In this document: positions 9,901 to 18,022 of the stretch, piece by piece
Layout: every line of letters starts with the position of its first letter
Numbering within the stretch: position 1 is the stretch's first letter
NCBI RefSeq assembly: GCF_029504735.1
Contig: NZ_JAQFIP010000008.1
Location: forward strand, 62,001 to 126,000
Reading direction: 5' to 3'
Length of the DNA: 64,000 bases
From: Ereboglobus sp. PH5-10
Lineage (GTDB): Bacteria > Verrucomicrobiota > Verrucomicrobiia > Opitutales > Opitutaceae
The notes under the pieces: generated by a model
Told to the model about the DNA's origin: nothing
The model's input: the letters and a program-made list of their open reading frames with translations, nothing else
Databases searched by the model: none
Program-made: the position numbers and the translations under genes

Positions 9901-11770
9901 CGAGCTGCATTCCAAAATCACCATCAACGCGGATTCCGCCGCGCTTCTCGACAATGCGGGTGGTCTCGGTGACGGCATTATCGAGTTCACCGACAGCACC
10001 GGAAGCCTGACCGTTTCGAGCACCTCAAACGGCACGCTCGAAAACACACTCGCCGGCAGCGGACGCTTGATTAAGGAAGGCGCTAACACACTGACCATTG
10101 CGCAAGCCAACAGCGACTTTGAAGGCGCCGTGGACATTAACGAGGGCCGTCTGCTCGCAACGCACATCTCCGCCCTGAACATCGCAACTGTTAACGTGGC
10201 CGCCGATGCGATCTATGAACTCTCGGGCGTGAGCGGCACGCTCTCAAACACGGTCGCCGGCTCGGGCACGCTCGCGCTCACAAACAATGCCGCCGTCACA
10301 ATCACCCGCGCCAACACCATCGCCTCGACACTCGGTGTTGATATGAACAACGCCCGGCTCATCGCCGCCGCGACCGGCATGAGCCTTGGAAATGTTTACA
10401 TGAACAGCAGCCGGCTAAGCTTCGTCGCGGGCACTCCAAAAACAATGACGATAGCCCGGCTCGACGGCGTGGACTCGATTCTCTCCCTCAATGTCGATTT
10501 CGATGAGGTGAGGCGGCTTGCCACCGGAAAAACTTGGACCGTGATTGATGGCGGTCTAGCGGGCGATTACCTGCAAATCAGCGAAAACGCATCCGGCGTG
10601 TTCGGCGTCAACATCGTGTCCACAGGCCAAGCCCCCGCCGAGGGCTCCTATGTGGAACTGATCAACTTCACCGGCGCAGCGGGCGACGACACCGCGCAAT
10701 ATCACCTCGTCGATATTTATGGAAACCAGATCGACGAACTCGATCTCGGTCTCAACAAATTCGTCTTGATAAAGGGCACTGAGAACACCGGGCTGCTCAA
10801 CGACAACGCATGGTATTTGCAGGACACTGGACAATCCAGCGTCGTTGACGCCGCCATCGCCGCCGCGGCCATGCTCGGCAGGGATTGGAATTACGCAATG
10901 GACTCCATGCACCAGCGCATGGGCGAAATCCGCATGGAACGCGAAGCGCTTGCCCCCAACGCCGCCAACAAGGGCAACATCTGGCTGCGCGGACGAGGCT
11001 ATCAACTGAATGCGGACGCGGACATGAGCGGACGCTCCTACACGCAATACGGCTACGGCGTCACCGCGGGCGGTGATCGCGCTTTCAACACCGAAAACGC
11101 AACCTGGCTCCTCGGCGTGTTTGCCGACGTCGGCGCGGTTGATCTAGATCTTGACAACAGCGGCGAAAGCCAAAGCCGCACGGTGGCATTCGGCGTGTAT
11201 GGCAGCTGGTTGCACAAAAGCGGCTGGTATGCCGACGCCATCATCAAGGGCGGGCACCAAGAGCAAACCATCGACGCCAAGAGCCCGAACGGCCATGTGA
11301 CCAACGGCGAGGACAACACCAACATGGGCGGAATCTCTGTCGAAATTGGCCGCCGCTTCAACTGGAGCAACGGCTGGTGGCTTGAACCTTCCGTGCAGGC
11401 GTCGATGTCATGGTTTGGAAAAGCGGAATATGAAACCACGTCCACAGTGAGCGCGTTCGATATAAACATGGAGTCGTTGCGTTCGCAGCAATACCGTGTC
11501 GGCATCCGCACGGGCCGCCAATTCCGTGACACAAAGTGGCATCCCTACGGAAAACTGGCCGCCGCAAAAGTGAGCAGCAGCGGCGGGCTCGTGGAGATAC
11601 TTGACCGGGAGTTCACGCCCGATTGCGAGGGCTGGCGTTTCGAGGTCGGTCTCGGCGCCATGTATCGCCTCACCGACATCAGCCAAGTGTATTTGGAATA
11701 TGAATACGCGACCGCCGACAACTACGACCGTCCATGGGCGTTCAACCTCGGCTACCGCGTGCTCTGGTAA
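6953..11770 (+). CDS. Autotransporter with beta-strand repeat passenger and outer-membrane barrel
   Basis: The 1605-residue protein starts with a signal peptide (TFFAAIFLTACALSPLRADE). A very long Gly/Ala/Thr/Asn-rich passenger follows, made of short repeated beta-strand units (GSGTLTM, GAGSLTFSS, GSGRLIKEGANTLTI and similar) typical of the autotransporter-associated beta-strand repeat. These units predict a right-handed beta-helix. From about residue 1335 (NIWLRGRGYQLNADADMS) the sequence is an autotransporter barrel of about 270 residues, with alternating aromatic strands and a terminal NLGYRVLW. The passenger should be exposed outside the outer membrane. Its ligand cannot be predicted. No protease or catalytic motif was noticed in the passenger. 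Confidence 0.9.
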   Translation: MKTSLNNPRTFFAAIFLTACALSPLRADEAQWQGTGTGDWSRPENWTPAAPSATGTAYIDNSGTAVVANSTFEVGGIVVGSNGAGGLILGTDAVVTATAPTAGNLYIGENAGGNGSLIMWSNASLETLHATIGSDGTGSVSLHNNASLKTDGAHIGLNAGAVGTVSVDGNATWDAGTLHIGGSSSAAGSWGTGQLTIQGSGAVTSSDNIIGAGVDGSGEVKVSGNGQWTIGTALTVGDYGSGLLEIRNNAKVVSGTESDLSSAYLIGFDAAGTVSIYDNGIWDMTEADVATHEFAIGGSSNGTLNINDQGSVLFPGVIALGNYSTGVGTINLNGGVLEVAGLEKKAGTAVVSFNSGTIRAAADSADFISGIPTVAVLDGGAGLDTNGYDVTIASNLYGIGGLTKTGAGSLTFSSAQSYSGTTTIKAGVITAGVANIIMNSAALVVDGTFNLNGYDQQVGDLSGASSGVLSGIGKLTVNNLEDSTYSGALKITGTLVKAGSGTLTMDGNTAAADFGGLVSVTAGQLNIASNNALGAGTIDNGSVIEIADGVTVFSNTITGAGITEVSSSGVNLTGTQTNYAGTWNITGSGTVASQENLGADATVEIETDGSLTLRTATAGNFQWSNTLRGSGTLTVNLTGTADVFSMDTTTTGAGFQGAVELKNSAYVIDDSTEALLANATLSLGTGNVTQIATSSGTRQIGGITLDGGLLQFGEVEPMAGQVETVLKTGTLTVGSGSIQVGFKDPGLIPSGTNLAALEGTPLLKQDDGDVLMKLIEADWASGNAANLVIHDGSGAVVSNSHSINLSHDGVTTDAVATYDYVASTGASSDGLYISYGLKQLDILDGRTMALDHDDGTAAGSTLNTKITGDGSLDIQATDWIMLSNAESDYTGTTSVSSGTLRLGANGALGQTSMLAIENGAAFDAGNFAQEIGSLDAKEGSILALNSGTLQLNADGEIRGTVTGSTSANLIINSSTLAVYGANAELHSKITINADSAALLDNAGGLGDGIIEFTDSTGSLTVSSTSNGTLENTLAGSGRLIKEGANTLTIAQANSDFEGAVDINEGRLLATHISALNIATVNVAADAIYELSGVSGTLSNTVAGSGTLALTNNAAVTITRANTIASTLGVDMNNARLIAAATGMSLGNVYMNSSRLSFVAGTPKTMTIARLDGVDSILSLNVDFDEVRRLATGKTWTVIDGGLAGDYLQISENASGVFGVNIVSTGQAPAEGSYVELINFTGAAGDDTAQYHLVDIYGNQIDELDLGLNKFVLIKGTENTGLLNDNAWYLQDTGQSSVVDAAIAAAAMLGRDWNYAMDSMHQRMGEIRMEREALAPNAANKGNIWLRGRGYQLNADADMSGRSYTQYGYGVTAGGDRAFNTENATWLLGVFADVGAVDLDLDNSGESQSRTVAFGVYGSWLHKSGWYADAIIKGGHQEQTIDAKSPNGHVTNGEDNTNMGGISVEIGRRFNWSNGWWLEPSVQASMSWFGKAEYETTSTVSAFDINMESLRSQQYRVGIRTGRQFRDTKWHPYGKLAAAKVSSSGGLVEILDREFTPDCEGWRFEVGLGAMYRLTDISQVYLEYEYATADNYDRPWAFNLGYRVLW

Positions 11771-11779
11771 TCCGCGACA

Positions 11780-13087
11780 CTACGCGAACTTTTTCATTCG
11801 CAAGTTTTGCTGGATGTGTTTCCGCCACACGGCGGGAACACCGGCCTGCCTCGCAAAATCAGGCCACTTGGCAACGGCGGCGCGCACCTCGTCGATAATC
11901 GTCCCGGCACGCCCGCGTTTCATGATCGCGTTTCGCGCGCACGCCCTGAAATCGGCCAGGGTGAAATCGTCGCGCTTGCCGTTCATTGTCATTTGATGCG
12001 TCGACGTCCAGTCGCCGTCTGGATTGTAACTGAAGGTCAGGTCGAATGCCGGTGACAGTGTCCAACGTCCGGCTTTGTTCATGAGAAAGGCGATGTTTTT
12101 CACATGGTCGTCCTGATTGCGCGCGATGATGTTGAAAACCATGCGCCGAAACTGCTCCTCGACCGCGTCTGTTTGCAGTCCGAGCATTCGGATCACCTGC
12201 AGCGCCTGTTCGTAGGAGTAGGCCCCCGCGCTATTGAAGTCGTAGTGTGCGAGCGCGCAGAGCGACTGCATGTGAAGCTTGCCGCCGCCGGGCTGACGGT
12301 CAAAACGGCGCGTCATGAAATGGCGCCGCCCGTGCTCCTCCAGCAAACGGCACTCGCTCATCGCAATGCCCGCCTCGCGTGCCATCAGTGAATACGCATA
12401 CTCAATCGCACCGTAGCCTTTTGGGTCGGCGAGTTCCTTGTCGCGGTTGTTCGAGACGCCGTCGAATTTGAGCAACCAGTATTCGAAACCGTCACCTGCG
12501 CCGACCTGGCCCGACCGCACTTCATTGGTGCGGGGATTCCAAGCGATGACCGCCTTGGCGCGCGCGCCACCCGCGGATGTCCCGACCCGCAAGATGTCCT
12601 TGAGCGACTGCGCGCGTTTTTCGTCGGAAAACGTGCCTTTCAAATCGTTGCGATGCTTGAGCACGTCGGAGGCGAGTTTTACCAACGCGTCGATTTCGAT
12701 TTTTTTCGCGGCGCGTGTAACGGGGCCAACCACCGGCGCAAATTCAAGCGCTCCCATGCCCCGCCCTCCCGTGTAACAAAGGCGTTCAACAGCGTTGAAC
12801 GAGTCCGGCGTCCTTCCCTGCGTGGCAAGCCATGCGTTGATGAGCGCATTGCCAAATTTGTCCGGCAGCGAATCAGCCAGCATTCCTGGCAATCCATGGA
12901 ATGTCCGCCATGGCAAATTGGGAAAACTATAAATGCGATCACTCAATGGCATCACAATGGGAGAAACTTGGATGCCGCTTTCTATGAATGCGCGCTCGTA
13001 TTCAAAAACAGCAACGTCCGTCGGGCCATTCACCGAAACCGCGCCGATGGTGCGGCCCCAGAGTTTCACTTCCGCGATCGTTGTCAT
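11780..13087 (-). CDS. HipA-family toxin kinase
   Basis: The protein (435 residues from the ATG at 13087) has the HipA layout: an N-terminal 'couple_hipA' domain (VKLWGRTIGAVSVNG, PGMLADSLPDKFGNALINAW) and a kinase core. The P-loop-like VGTSAGGARAKAVIAW corresponds to the GxSxGGxxPK stretch. The catalytic segment is NIIARNQDDHVKNIAFLM and the metal site is LSPAFDLTFSY. HipA kinases phosphorylate aminoacyl-tRNA synthetases such as GltX and induce dormancy. The start was chosen because it gives an ATGA overlap with the upstream antitoxin stop; an earlier in-frame ATG at 13102 is less likely. It converges on the autotransporter with only 9 bases between stops. All key residues seem intact, so it is probably active. 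Confidence 0.92.
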   Translation of the reverse strand: MTTIAEVKLWGRTIGAVSVNGPTDVAVFEYERAFIESGIQVSPIVMPLSDRIYSFPNLPWRTFHGLPGMLADSLPDKFGNALINAWLATQGRTPDSFNAVERLCYTGGRGMGALEFAPVVGPVTRAAKKIEIDALVKLASDVLKHRNDLKGTFSDEKRAQSLKDILRVGTSAGGARAKAVIAWNPRTNEVRSGQVGAGDGFEYWLLKFDGVSNNRDKELADPKGYGAIEYAYSLMAREAGIAMSECRLLEEHGRRHFMTRRFDRQPGGGKLHMQSLCALAHYDFNSAGAYSYEQALQVIRMLGLQTDAVEEQFRRMVFNIIARNQDDHVKNIAFLMNKAGRWTLSPAFDLTFSYNPDGDWTSTHQMTMNGKRDDFTLADFRACARNAIMKRGRAGTIIDEVRAAVAKWPDFARQAGVPAVWRKHIQQNLRMKKFA

Positions 13088-13482
13088 GTGTCGTCCCCCC
13101 ACGTCCAGTTGCCGGGCTTCGGCTCTTCCAGCAGAAACTGCCCGGCGGTGCGATTGTGCTCGGAATACCTTGCCGAATCGGTGCGCGGGCGCGCGCGTTT
13201 GCGTTGACGGCCCCTCAATTTCAATTGCGTCATCGGGCTTGGGGGTAATTCAGGTATCAGGTCGTTAAAATGTTCGACCAATCCCAAGACACGACAGACA
13301 CGGATGAGCGCAACCAGTTGGGATGAGCCGCCGTTTTCCATGCGTTCCAATGTGCGTTTGGACACGCCCGCAAATTTCGCAAGTTGTGCCTGGGTCATGT
13401 TTTCAGAGAGGCGTGTTTGCGCCAGTCTGATCCCAATTATTTTGAGAATTGGTTGATCGGACATGTTTTGCTCGATTTTCAT
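13084..13482 (-). CDS. HipB-like antitoxin with XRE-type HTH
   Basis: This 132-residue protein carries an N-terminal helix-turn-helix (NMTQAQLAKFAGVSKRTLERMENG), the normal HipB/Cro-C1 fold. HipB binds and inhibits HipA and represses its own promoter. The C-terminal 50 residues are basic then polar and longer than in E. coli HipB. They may be the tail that contacts the toxin. Its stop codon overlaps the toxin start in an ATGA arrangement, so the pair is translationally coupled. An internal ATG at 13464 is an alternative start. The AT-rich upstream region contains inverted repeats that could be its operators. Confidence 0.88.
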   Translation of the reverse strand: MKIEQNMSDQPILKIIGIRLAQTRLSENMTQAQLAKFAGVSKRTLERMENGGSSQLVALIRVCRVLGLVEHFNDLIPELPPSPMTQLKLRGRQRKRARPRTDSARYSEHNRTAGQFLLEEPKPGNWTWGDDT

Positions 13483-13789
13483 TTTTCGTATTATTTGGCG
13501 AAAAACACTACTTTTGTCAAGATATTCGCCACTAAAAGCGATTTAATGATATGTATATAACTCGCGATTTTTGACAAATTATAGTGATTTATGGCGTTTT
13601 TTCGCCATTTTTCGCGACTATCATACATTGTAAAAAACTAGCTTTTTTCTAGGTGATATTTATGGGCGGGGGCTTTTTCTCGGTTGGGACATCGAATCTT
13701 TTATGGTTGCCGAAATGCGCGTCGTCTTCTTTCTGCTTCTCTGCAACAGGGGAACGCTCATGTGACTCCGGTTGCGCGAAACATCAACC
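13483..13789. promoter_or_regulatory. AT-rich divergent control region with candidate HipB operators
   Basis: This 307-base region holds no gene and separates the antitoxin (leftward) from the purA-like gene (rightward). Two inverted repeats share a GGCGAA-type half-site: GGCGAA at 13497-13502 with TTCGCC at 13525-13530, and the perfect ATGGCG / CGCCAT with a T6 centre at 13591-13608. Related half-sites (TTTTCGCGA) lie near 13609-13617. Repeated half-sites upstream of a HipB-type repressor suggest autoregulatory operators. The AT content is far above that of the flanking genes. That the repeats are operators is inference. Confidence 0.5.
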
Positions 13790-15349
13790 ATGTCACTTCT
13801 CCCATTCTCAAGCCAGCTCATCGCTGATGTCGGCATTTCCTTTGGCGACGAGGGCAAAGGCCGTCTCATTCCCGAACTCGCCAGTGAACTGCGTGGCACA
13901 CCCGCCGCGGTTTCCGTGGTGCTTAAGGTCAATGGCGGCGCAAACTCCGGGCATACCGCCGCCGGTATCAAGCTCAATCTTCTGCCGGCCGGTGTCGTTG
14001 AACGCGAAATCGCGCATCTGGCCATCGGCTCTGGAGTTGTCGCCGATCCGCGCAAGGTCTGGTGGGAGGCGCTCCCTCTTGAGAAAAAGGGCTACCCCAC
14101 CCTTTCGCGCCTGCTCATTGACGAACGCGCGATGGTTTCCGATTTCACGCATCGCCTACTCGATCTCGCTTGGGAGGATTACCGAACCAATGTTCTTCGC
14201 GAGGAGCCGCGCGGCTCCACCGGACGCGGCATCACGCCCGCATTCTGCGACGAGACCGGCCAGTGGCAGATCACCTTTGCCGATTTTCTGGCCTCGCCCG
14301 ACGACTACCGAAAAAAACTTGCCCAGCGCGCCGATCGCGTCTGCCGCACCATTCAGCACGTCTGCCAGGTCAGCGCCGTCACATGGGACTCATTTTTCGA
14401 GAAACTGACCGCTGCGGAACTCCGCGCCAACGCCGAGGCCATCGAACTCGGTGTCTTCACTGCCGACGAATTTGATTTCAAGCCTTTTAAAGGCGCCGCG
14501 CCCTTCACGCTCAACCTCGACGCGCTCGCCGACACCTACTGGCGCGCAGGTTCTTCGCTCGAAAAAAACATCGGCGAAGTTCGCGAGCTCATCCTCAGCG
14601 AGGTTCGCGCCGGACGCACCATCATTGGCGAGTTCGGACAGTCCTACTGGCTCGACAAACGCCACGGCTTCTCGCCCAACGTCACCGCGTCGCACACTTT
14701 CGCGCCGGAGTTTTTCGAGAGCGCCGGCATTCCGCTCCAGCGCATCCACACCTTCGGCGTCGCCAAGGCCTATGACACCAAGGTGGGCACACACACCTTC
14801 ATCACGCAAATGGACGACGCGCACCCGCTCGCCGCCAAGCTCAAGCAAATCGAATTTGGCACCAGCACCGGACGCCAGCGCATGGTCGGTTGGTTTGACG
14901 CTGTTGAAAAAGGCGACGCGCTCCGCTACGGCGGCTACCAAGACCTCATGATCAACAAGGCCGACGCGCTCACTCACGACGGCAATTGGCGCGGTGAACT
15001 CCTTATCTGCACCGCCTACGAAGACGCATCCGGCAAGCGCTATCATCACGTCCCCCGCAACGAGGCCGTCCGTCGCACCCTCCGCCCTGTTTACGCAAAA
15101 TACGCGGGCTGGTCCGAGGACATTTCGAAAATTCGAAGCTTCGCCGATCTTCCCGAAAGCGCCCGCCGCTACGTCGCCGCCATGTATCGAACCACGGTAG
15201 AAGTCGCGTTCCACGGCGATTACGGCAACGACCTCTCGCGCATCCCCGCCTCGGCGCTGCCCAATTTCCGATACCTTGGCGTCGGCCCCGAACCCTCCCA
15301 ACTCATCAAGGATATCCCGACTGCGATGGAACTGCTCAAGCTCACCTGA
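13790..15349 (+). CDS. purA: Divergent long adenylosuccinate synthetase (PurA family)
   Basis: From the ATG at 13790 this is 519 residues, against about 430 for standard PurA, which joins IMP and aspartate using GTP in AMP synthesis. Family motifs are present but altered: GDEGKG (19-24), GGANSGHT (catalytic His), [48 protein letters not shown] (aspartate loop), [14 protein letters not shown] and a guanine-type NKAD. The extra length lies mostly between the GSTGRG block and the GEFGQ block and at the C-terminus. Catalytic residues look retained, so it should be active. Whether it is the organism's only PurA cannot be decided here. A second gene elsewhere would suggest a specialised paralogue. 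Confidence 0.8.
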   Translation: MSLLPFSSQLIADVGISFGDEGKGRLIPELASELRGTPAAVSVVLKVNGGANSGHTAAGIKLNLLPAGVVEREIAHLAIGSGVVADPRKVWWEALPLEKKGYPTLSRLLIDERAMVSDFTHRLLDLAWEDYRTNVLREEPRGSTGRGITPAFCDETGQWQITFADFLASPDDYRKKLAQRADRVCRTIQHVCQVSAVTWDSFFEKLTAAELRANAEAIELGVFTADEFDFKPFKGAAPFTLNLDALADTYWRAGSSLEKNIGEVRELILSEVRAGRTIIGEFGQSYWLDKRHGFSPNVTASHTFAPEFFESAGIPLQRIHTFGVAKAYDTKVGTHTFITQMDDAHPLAAKLKQIEFGTSTGRQRMVGWFDAVEKGDALRYGGYQDLMINKADALTHDGNWRGELLICTAYEDASGKRYHHVPRNEAVRRTLRPVYAKYAGWSEDISKIRSFADLPESARRYVAAMYRTTVEVAFHGDYGNDLSRIPASALPNFRYLGVGPEPSQLIKDIPTAMELLKLT

Positions 15350-15396
15350 GTTCTTGACGCCGCCTCCGCTCCAGTCCGCCCGACAGCTGCCACACT

Positions 15397-17106
15397 GTGT
15401 TTGCCGCTCACAACAGCACACAAATCAAAAAGCGCGGAATTGCCTTCTCGCGCTTTGTTTTCACAGGCGGCAACACTCGCGGCACGGGCATCGCCATCTT
15501 CCTCACGCTATTTCTGCTTCTGGCCAGCGGTTGCTCGAGTGTTCGGAAAAATTACGCGAAAATTGCCTCCGAAGCGCTCCCCCCTCCTTCGCACACAATC
15601 AACACACGGCTTATCGCCGAGCAACTCGCCTTGCAGCCCGAGGGACATTCCGGCTTCCGACTTCTCGCACTCGGAACCGAGGCGCTCTTCGCCCGCATCG
15701 CGCTCGCCGACCAGGCCGCCAGCTCGCTCGATGTCCAGTATTACATGATCCACGACGACTCCACCGGTCGCCTTGTCATCAAGCACATCCTCGCCGCCGC
15801 CGACCGCGGCGTGCGCGTGCGCGTGCTCATCGACGACATTCATGTGATCGGCAACGACCGCAACATCCTCGCCATCGACTCGCACCCCAATGTCGAAGTC
15901 CGCATCTTCAACCCCTTCAAAATTCGAAAGAGCCTCGCGCTAGGCCTCGCCACCCAGTTCCTCTTCGATGGACGCCGTCTCAACCGGCGCATGCACAACA
16001 AATCCTTCATCGTCGACAACCAGGCCGCCATCATCGGAGGGCGCAACATCGGTGACGAATATTTCGACGCCCGGCAGGACATGAACTTCCGCGACCTCGA
16101 TGTTCTCGCCGTCGGCCCCATCGTTGCCCAAATCAGCCAAAGCTTCGACGACTTCTGGAACAGCAACGCCGCCTACCCCCTCGTGGCATTTTACGACCAT
16201 GTCAAAGCTTCCAAAAAACTAATCGCCCTCCGCGCCACCCTTGAAAAAAACGCGCGTGATTACCCGGCGGCTGAAAACATCCGCGGCCTCTTCGCCCCGG
16301 CCTTCGCCATCGACGACGACCCCGATGACCTCTTCGAGGACGATCTGGTCGAATCCCAGGCAGAAACACTCCATCCCCGGCGATTCAACTGGTGCTGGGC
16401 GCCTGCGCAACTCATCGCCGACGATCCCGGCAAGGCAAACCCCTACGACGCCCCCAAAAAAGGCCCGCACATCGGTGAAAAACTCGCTGAAATCATCACC
16501 ACCGCCAACGATGAACTCCTCCTCATCTCGCCCTATCTTGTCCCCCGTCCCCAAGGTGTGGAAATGTTCGGCAATCTCGTCAAACGCGGCGTCGACGTAA
16601 AACTCCTCACCAACTCGCTTGCGTCCACCGATGTCGCCATCGTGCATGCCGGATACGCCCGATACCGCGCGCCGCTCATCGATGCCGGCGTCCATCTCTA
16701 CGAACTCCGCGTCATCCCTTCCTCGACTAAAAAACGATTCTTCCGAGGAAAACGCACCGGCATCAGCCTCCACGCAAAAGCCTTTGTCATCGACCGACGA
16801 ATTACCTTCATCGGCTCCATGAACATCGACCCCCGCTCCGAACTCCTCAACACCGAGATGGGTGTGCTTGTCGAAAGCCCCGAGCTCTCCCGCGAACTCG
16901 CCGCGTTCTTCAACGAGGCCATTGAGCCCGACAGCAGCTACCAAGTCCGCATCACCAAGCCCGACACCGAAGGCAACCGCAAACTCTACTGGACCGGCAC
17001 CCCCGACGGCAAACCCGCCACTTACAACACCGACCCCAACGCCAGCGTCTGGCGCCGCGTGAAAACCACGCTCCTCCGCATTTTCCCCATCGAGGGACTC
17101 CTCTGA
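15397..17106 (+). CDS. Phospholipase D-family lipoprotein (ClsC/YmdC-like)
   Basis: The 569-residue protein has a lipoprotein signal (hydrophobic run, then LLASGC with Cys46) and two HKD motifs. The first is MHNKSFIVD with His200/Lys202/Asp207, followed by GGRN. The second, near residue 459, is LHAKAFVIDRR, followed by IGSMN. This is the pattern of cardiolipin synthases and related phosphatidyltransferases, close in layout to E. coli ClsC/YmdC. Those enzymes transfer phosphatidyl groups between phospholipids. The lipobox and the lack of two N-terminal membrane helices suggest a periplasmic, membrane-attached enzyme. It lies 47 bases after purA and 30 before the next gene. Its substrate is not certain. 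Confidence 0.85.
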   Translation: MFAAHNSTQIKKRGIAFSRFVFTGGNTRGTGIAIFLTLFLLLASGCSSVRKNYAKIASEALPPPSHTINTRLIAEQLALQPEGHSGFRLLALGTEALFARIALADQAASSLDVQYYMIHDDSTGRLVIKHILAAADRGVRVRVLIDDIHVIGNDRNILAIDSHPNVEVRIFNPFKIRKSLALGLATQFLFDGRRLNRRMHNKSFIVDNQAAIIGGRNIGDEYFDARQDMNFRDLDVLAVGPIVAQISQSFDDFWNSNAAYPLVAFYDHVKASKKLIALRATLEKNARDYPAAENIRGLFAPAFAIDDDPDDLFEDDLVESQAETLHPRRFNWCWAPAQLIADDPGKANPYDAPKKGPHIGEKLAEIITTANDELLLISPYLVPRPQGVEMFGNLVKRGVDVKLLTNSLASTDVAIVHAGYARYRAPLIDAGVHLYELRVIPSSTKKRFFRGKRTGISLHAKAFVIDRRITFIGSMNIDPRSELLNTEMGVLVESPELSRELAAFFNEAIEPDSSYQVRITKPDTEGNRKLYWTGTPDGKPATYNTDPNASVWRRVKTTLLRIFPIEGLL

Positions 17107-17136
17107 ATTTAGCACCTCGCCCGAATCCTTTTCACC

Positions 17137-17976
17137 ATGCCTCGCATCCCGATCGAAGACAATTACGCCGATATCCTCGGCAAAGCCCAGCGCGGCCTCC
17201 GTATCACCGACGAGCAACTCGCCGCCCGCGCTGAAATCACGCCTGCCGAACTCGCTTCGCTCAAAGCCGGCCAATTCGACGAGGCCGCCGCACGCCGTGT
17301 CGCGCGCCACCTCCGCCTCCACCCCGGCGCGCTCGTCAACCTCGCCTCAAAAAAATGGTATCCCACGCATCCCGTTTTTCGCAGCGGTTTCGCCGCCTTC
17401 AACGCACCTCACGACGACATGACCGTGAACAGTTACCTCGTCTGGGATCACCGCTCGCGTCAGGCCGCACTCTTCGACCCCGGCGCGTCCGGTGAAAAAA
17501 TCCTCGACTACCTCGCCGCCGAAAAACTCTCGCTCCGCCAAATCTTCCTCACCCACGCGCACGAAGACCACATCGCCGACCTCGGCAAAATCCTCGCCGC
17601 CATAAAAACAGCCACGCCTCCCGAAGTCTGGATTTCCGCGCGCGAAGCCTCCGACGTTCCCGAGGCAAAACCCTTTGCCGACAACACCATCTTCCACATC
17701 GGCGACCTCACGCTTCGCAGTTACCCGACCTCCGGGCACTCCCCCGGCGGCACCACCTACTACACCACCGATCTCTCGTATCCCCTCGCCATCGTCGGCG
17801 ATTCGCTCTTCGCCGGCTCGATGGGCGGCAGCGCGGACGCTTACGACGACGCCATCAAAAACAACTGGAAATACATCCTCTCGCTCCCACGCGACACCGT
17901 TCTCGCCTGCGGCCACGGCCCAATCACCACCCTGGCTCAGGAAAAGAAAAACAACCCCTTTTTCGCTCGTTGGTAA
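17137..17976 (+). CDS. Metallo-beta-lactamase-fold hydrolase with HTH-like N-terminus
   Basis: Residues 95-279 form a metallo-beta-lactamase fold of the glyoxalase II type. THAHEDHIAD supplies His140, His142, Asp144 and His145; SGHSPGGTTYY, GDSLFAGSMG and the final CGHGP supply the other metal ligands. Residues 20-65 (ITDEQLAARAEITPAEL followed by a second helix and HLRLHPGAL) read like an XRE-type helix-turn-helix. Such a fusion is uncommon and could link DNA or RNA binding to the hydrolase. The domain could also be only a structural helical cap. The gene is close behind the PLD lipoprotein gene and probably shares its transcript. The substrate is unknown. Confidence 0.8.
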   Translation: MPRIPIEDNYADILGKAQRGLRITDEQLAARAEITPAELASLKAGQFDEAAARRVARHLRLHPGALVNLASKKWYPTHPVFRSGFAAFNAPHDDMTVNSYLVWDHRSRQAALFDPGASGEKILDYLAAEKLSLRQIFLTHAHEDHIADLGKILAAIKTATPPEVWISAREASDVPEAKPFADNTIFHIGDLTLRSYPTSGHSPGGTTYYTTDLSYPLAIVGDSLFAGSMGGSADAYDDAIKNNWKYILSLPRDTVLACGHGPITTLAQEKKNNPFFARW

Positions 17977-18022
17977 AAAACACGTTCGTGCAGGAAAACG
18001 AAACCCTGCGAAGCCGCGCAAA

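Noticed and set aside
13790-15349. Phage-type PurZ (2-aminoadenine pathway)
   Set aside because: It is much longer than PurZ, it keeps the catalytic and aspartate-loop motifs of PurA, and no phage genes lie nearby.
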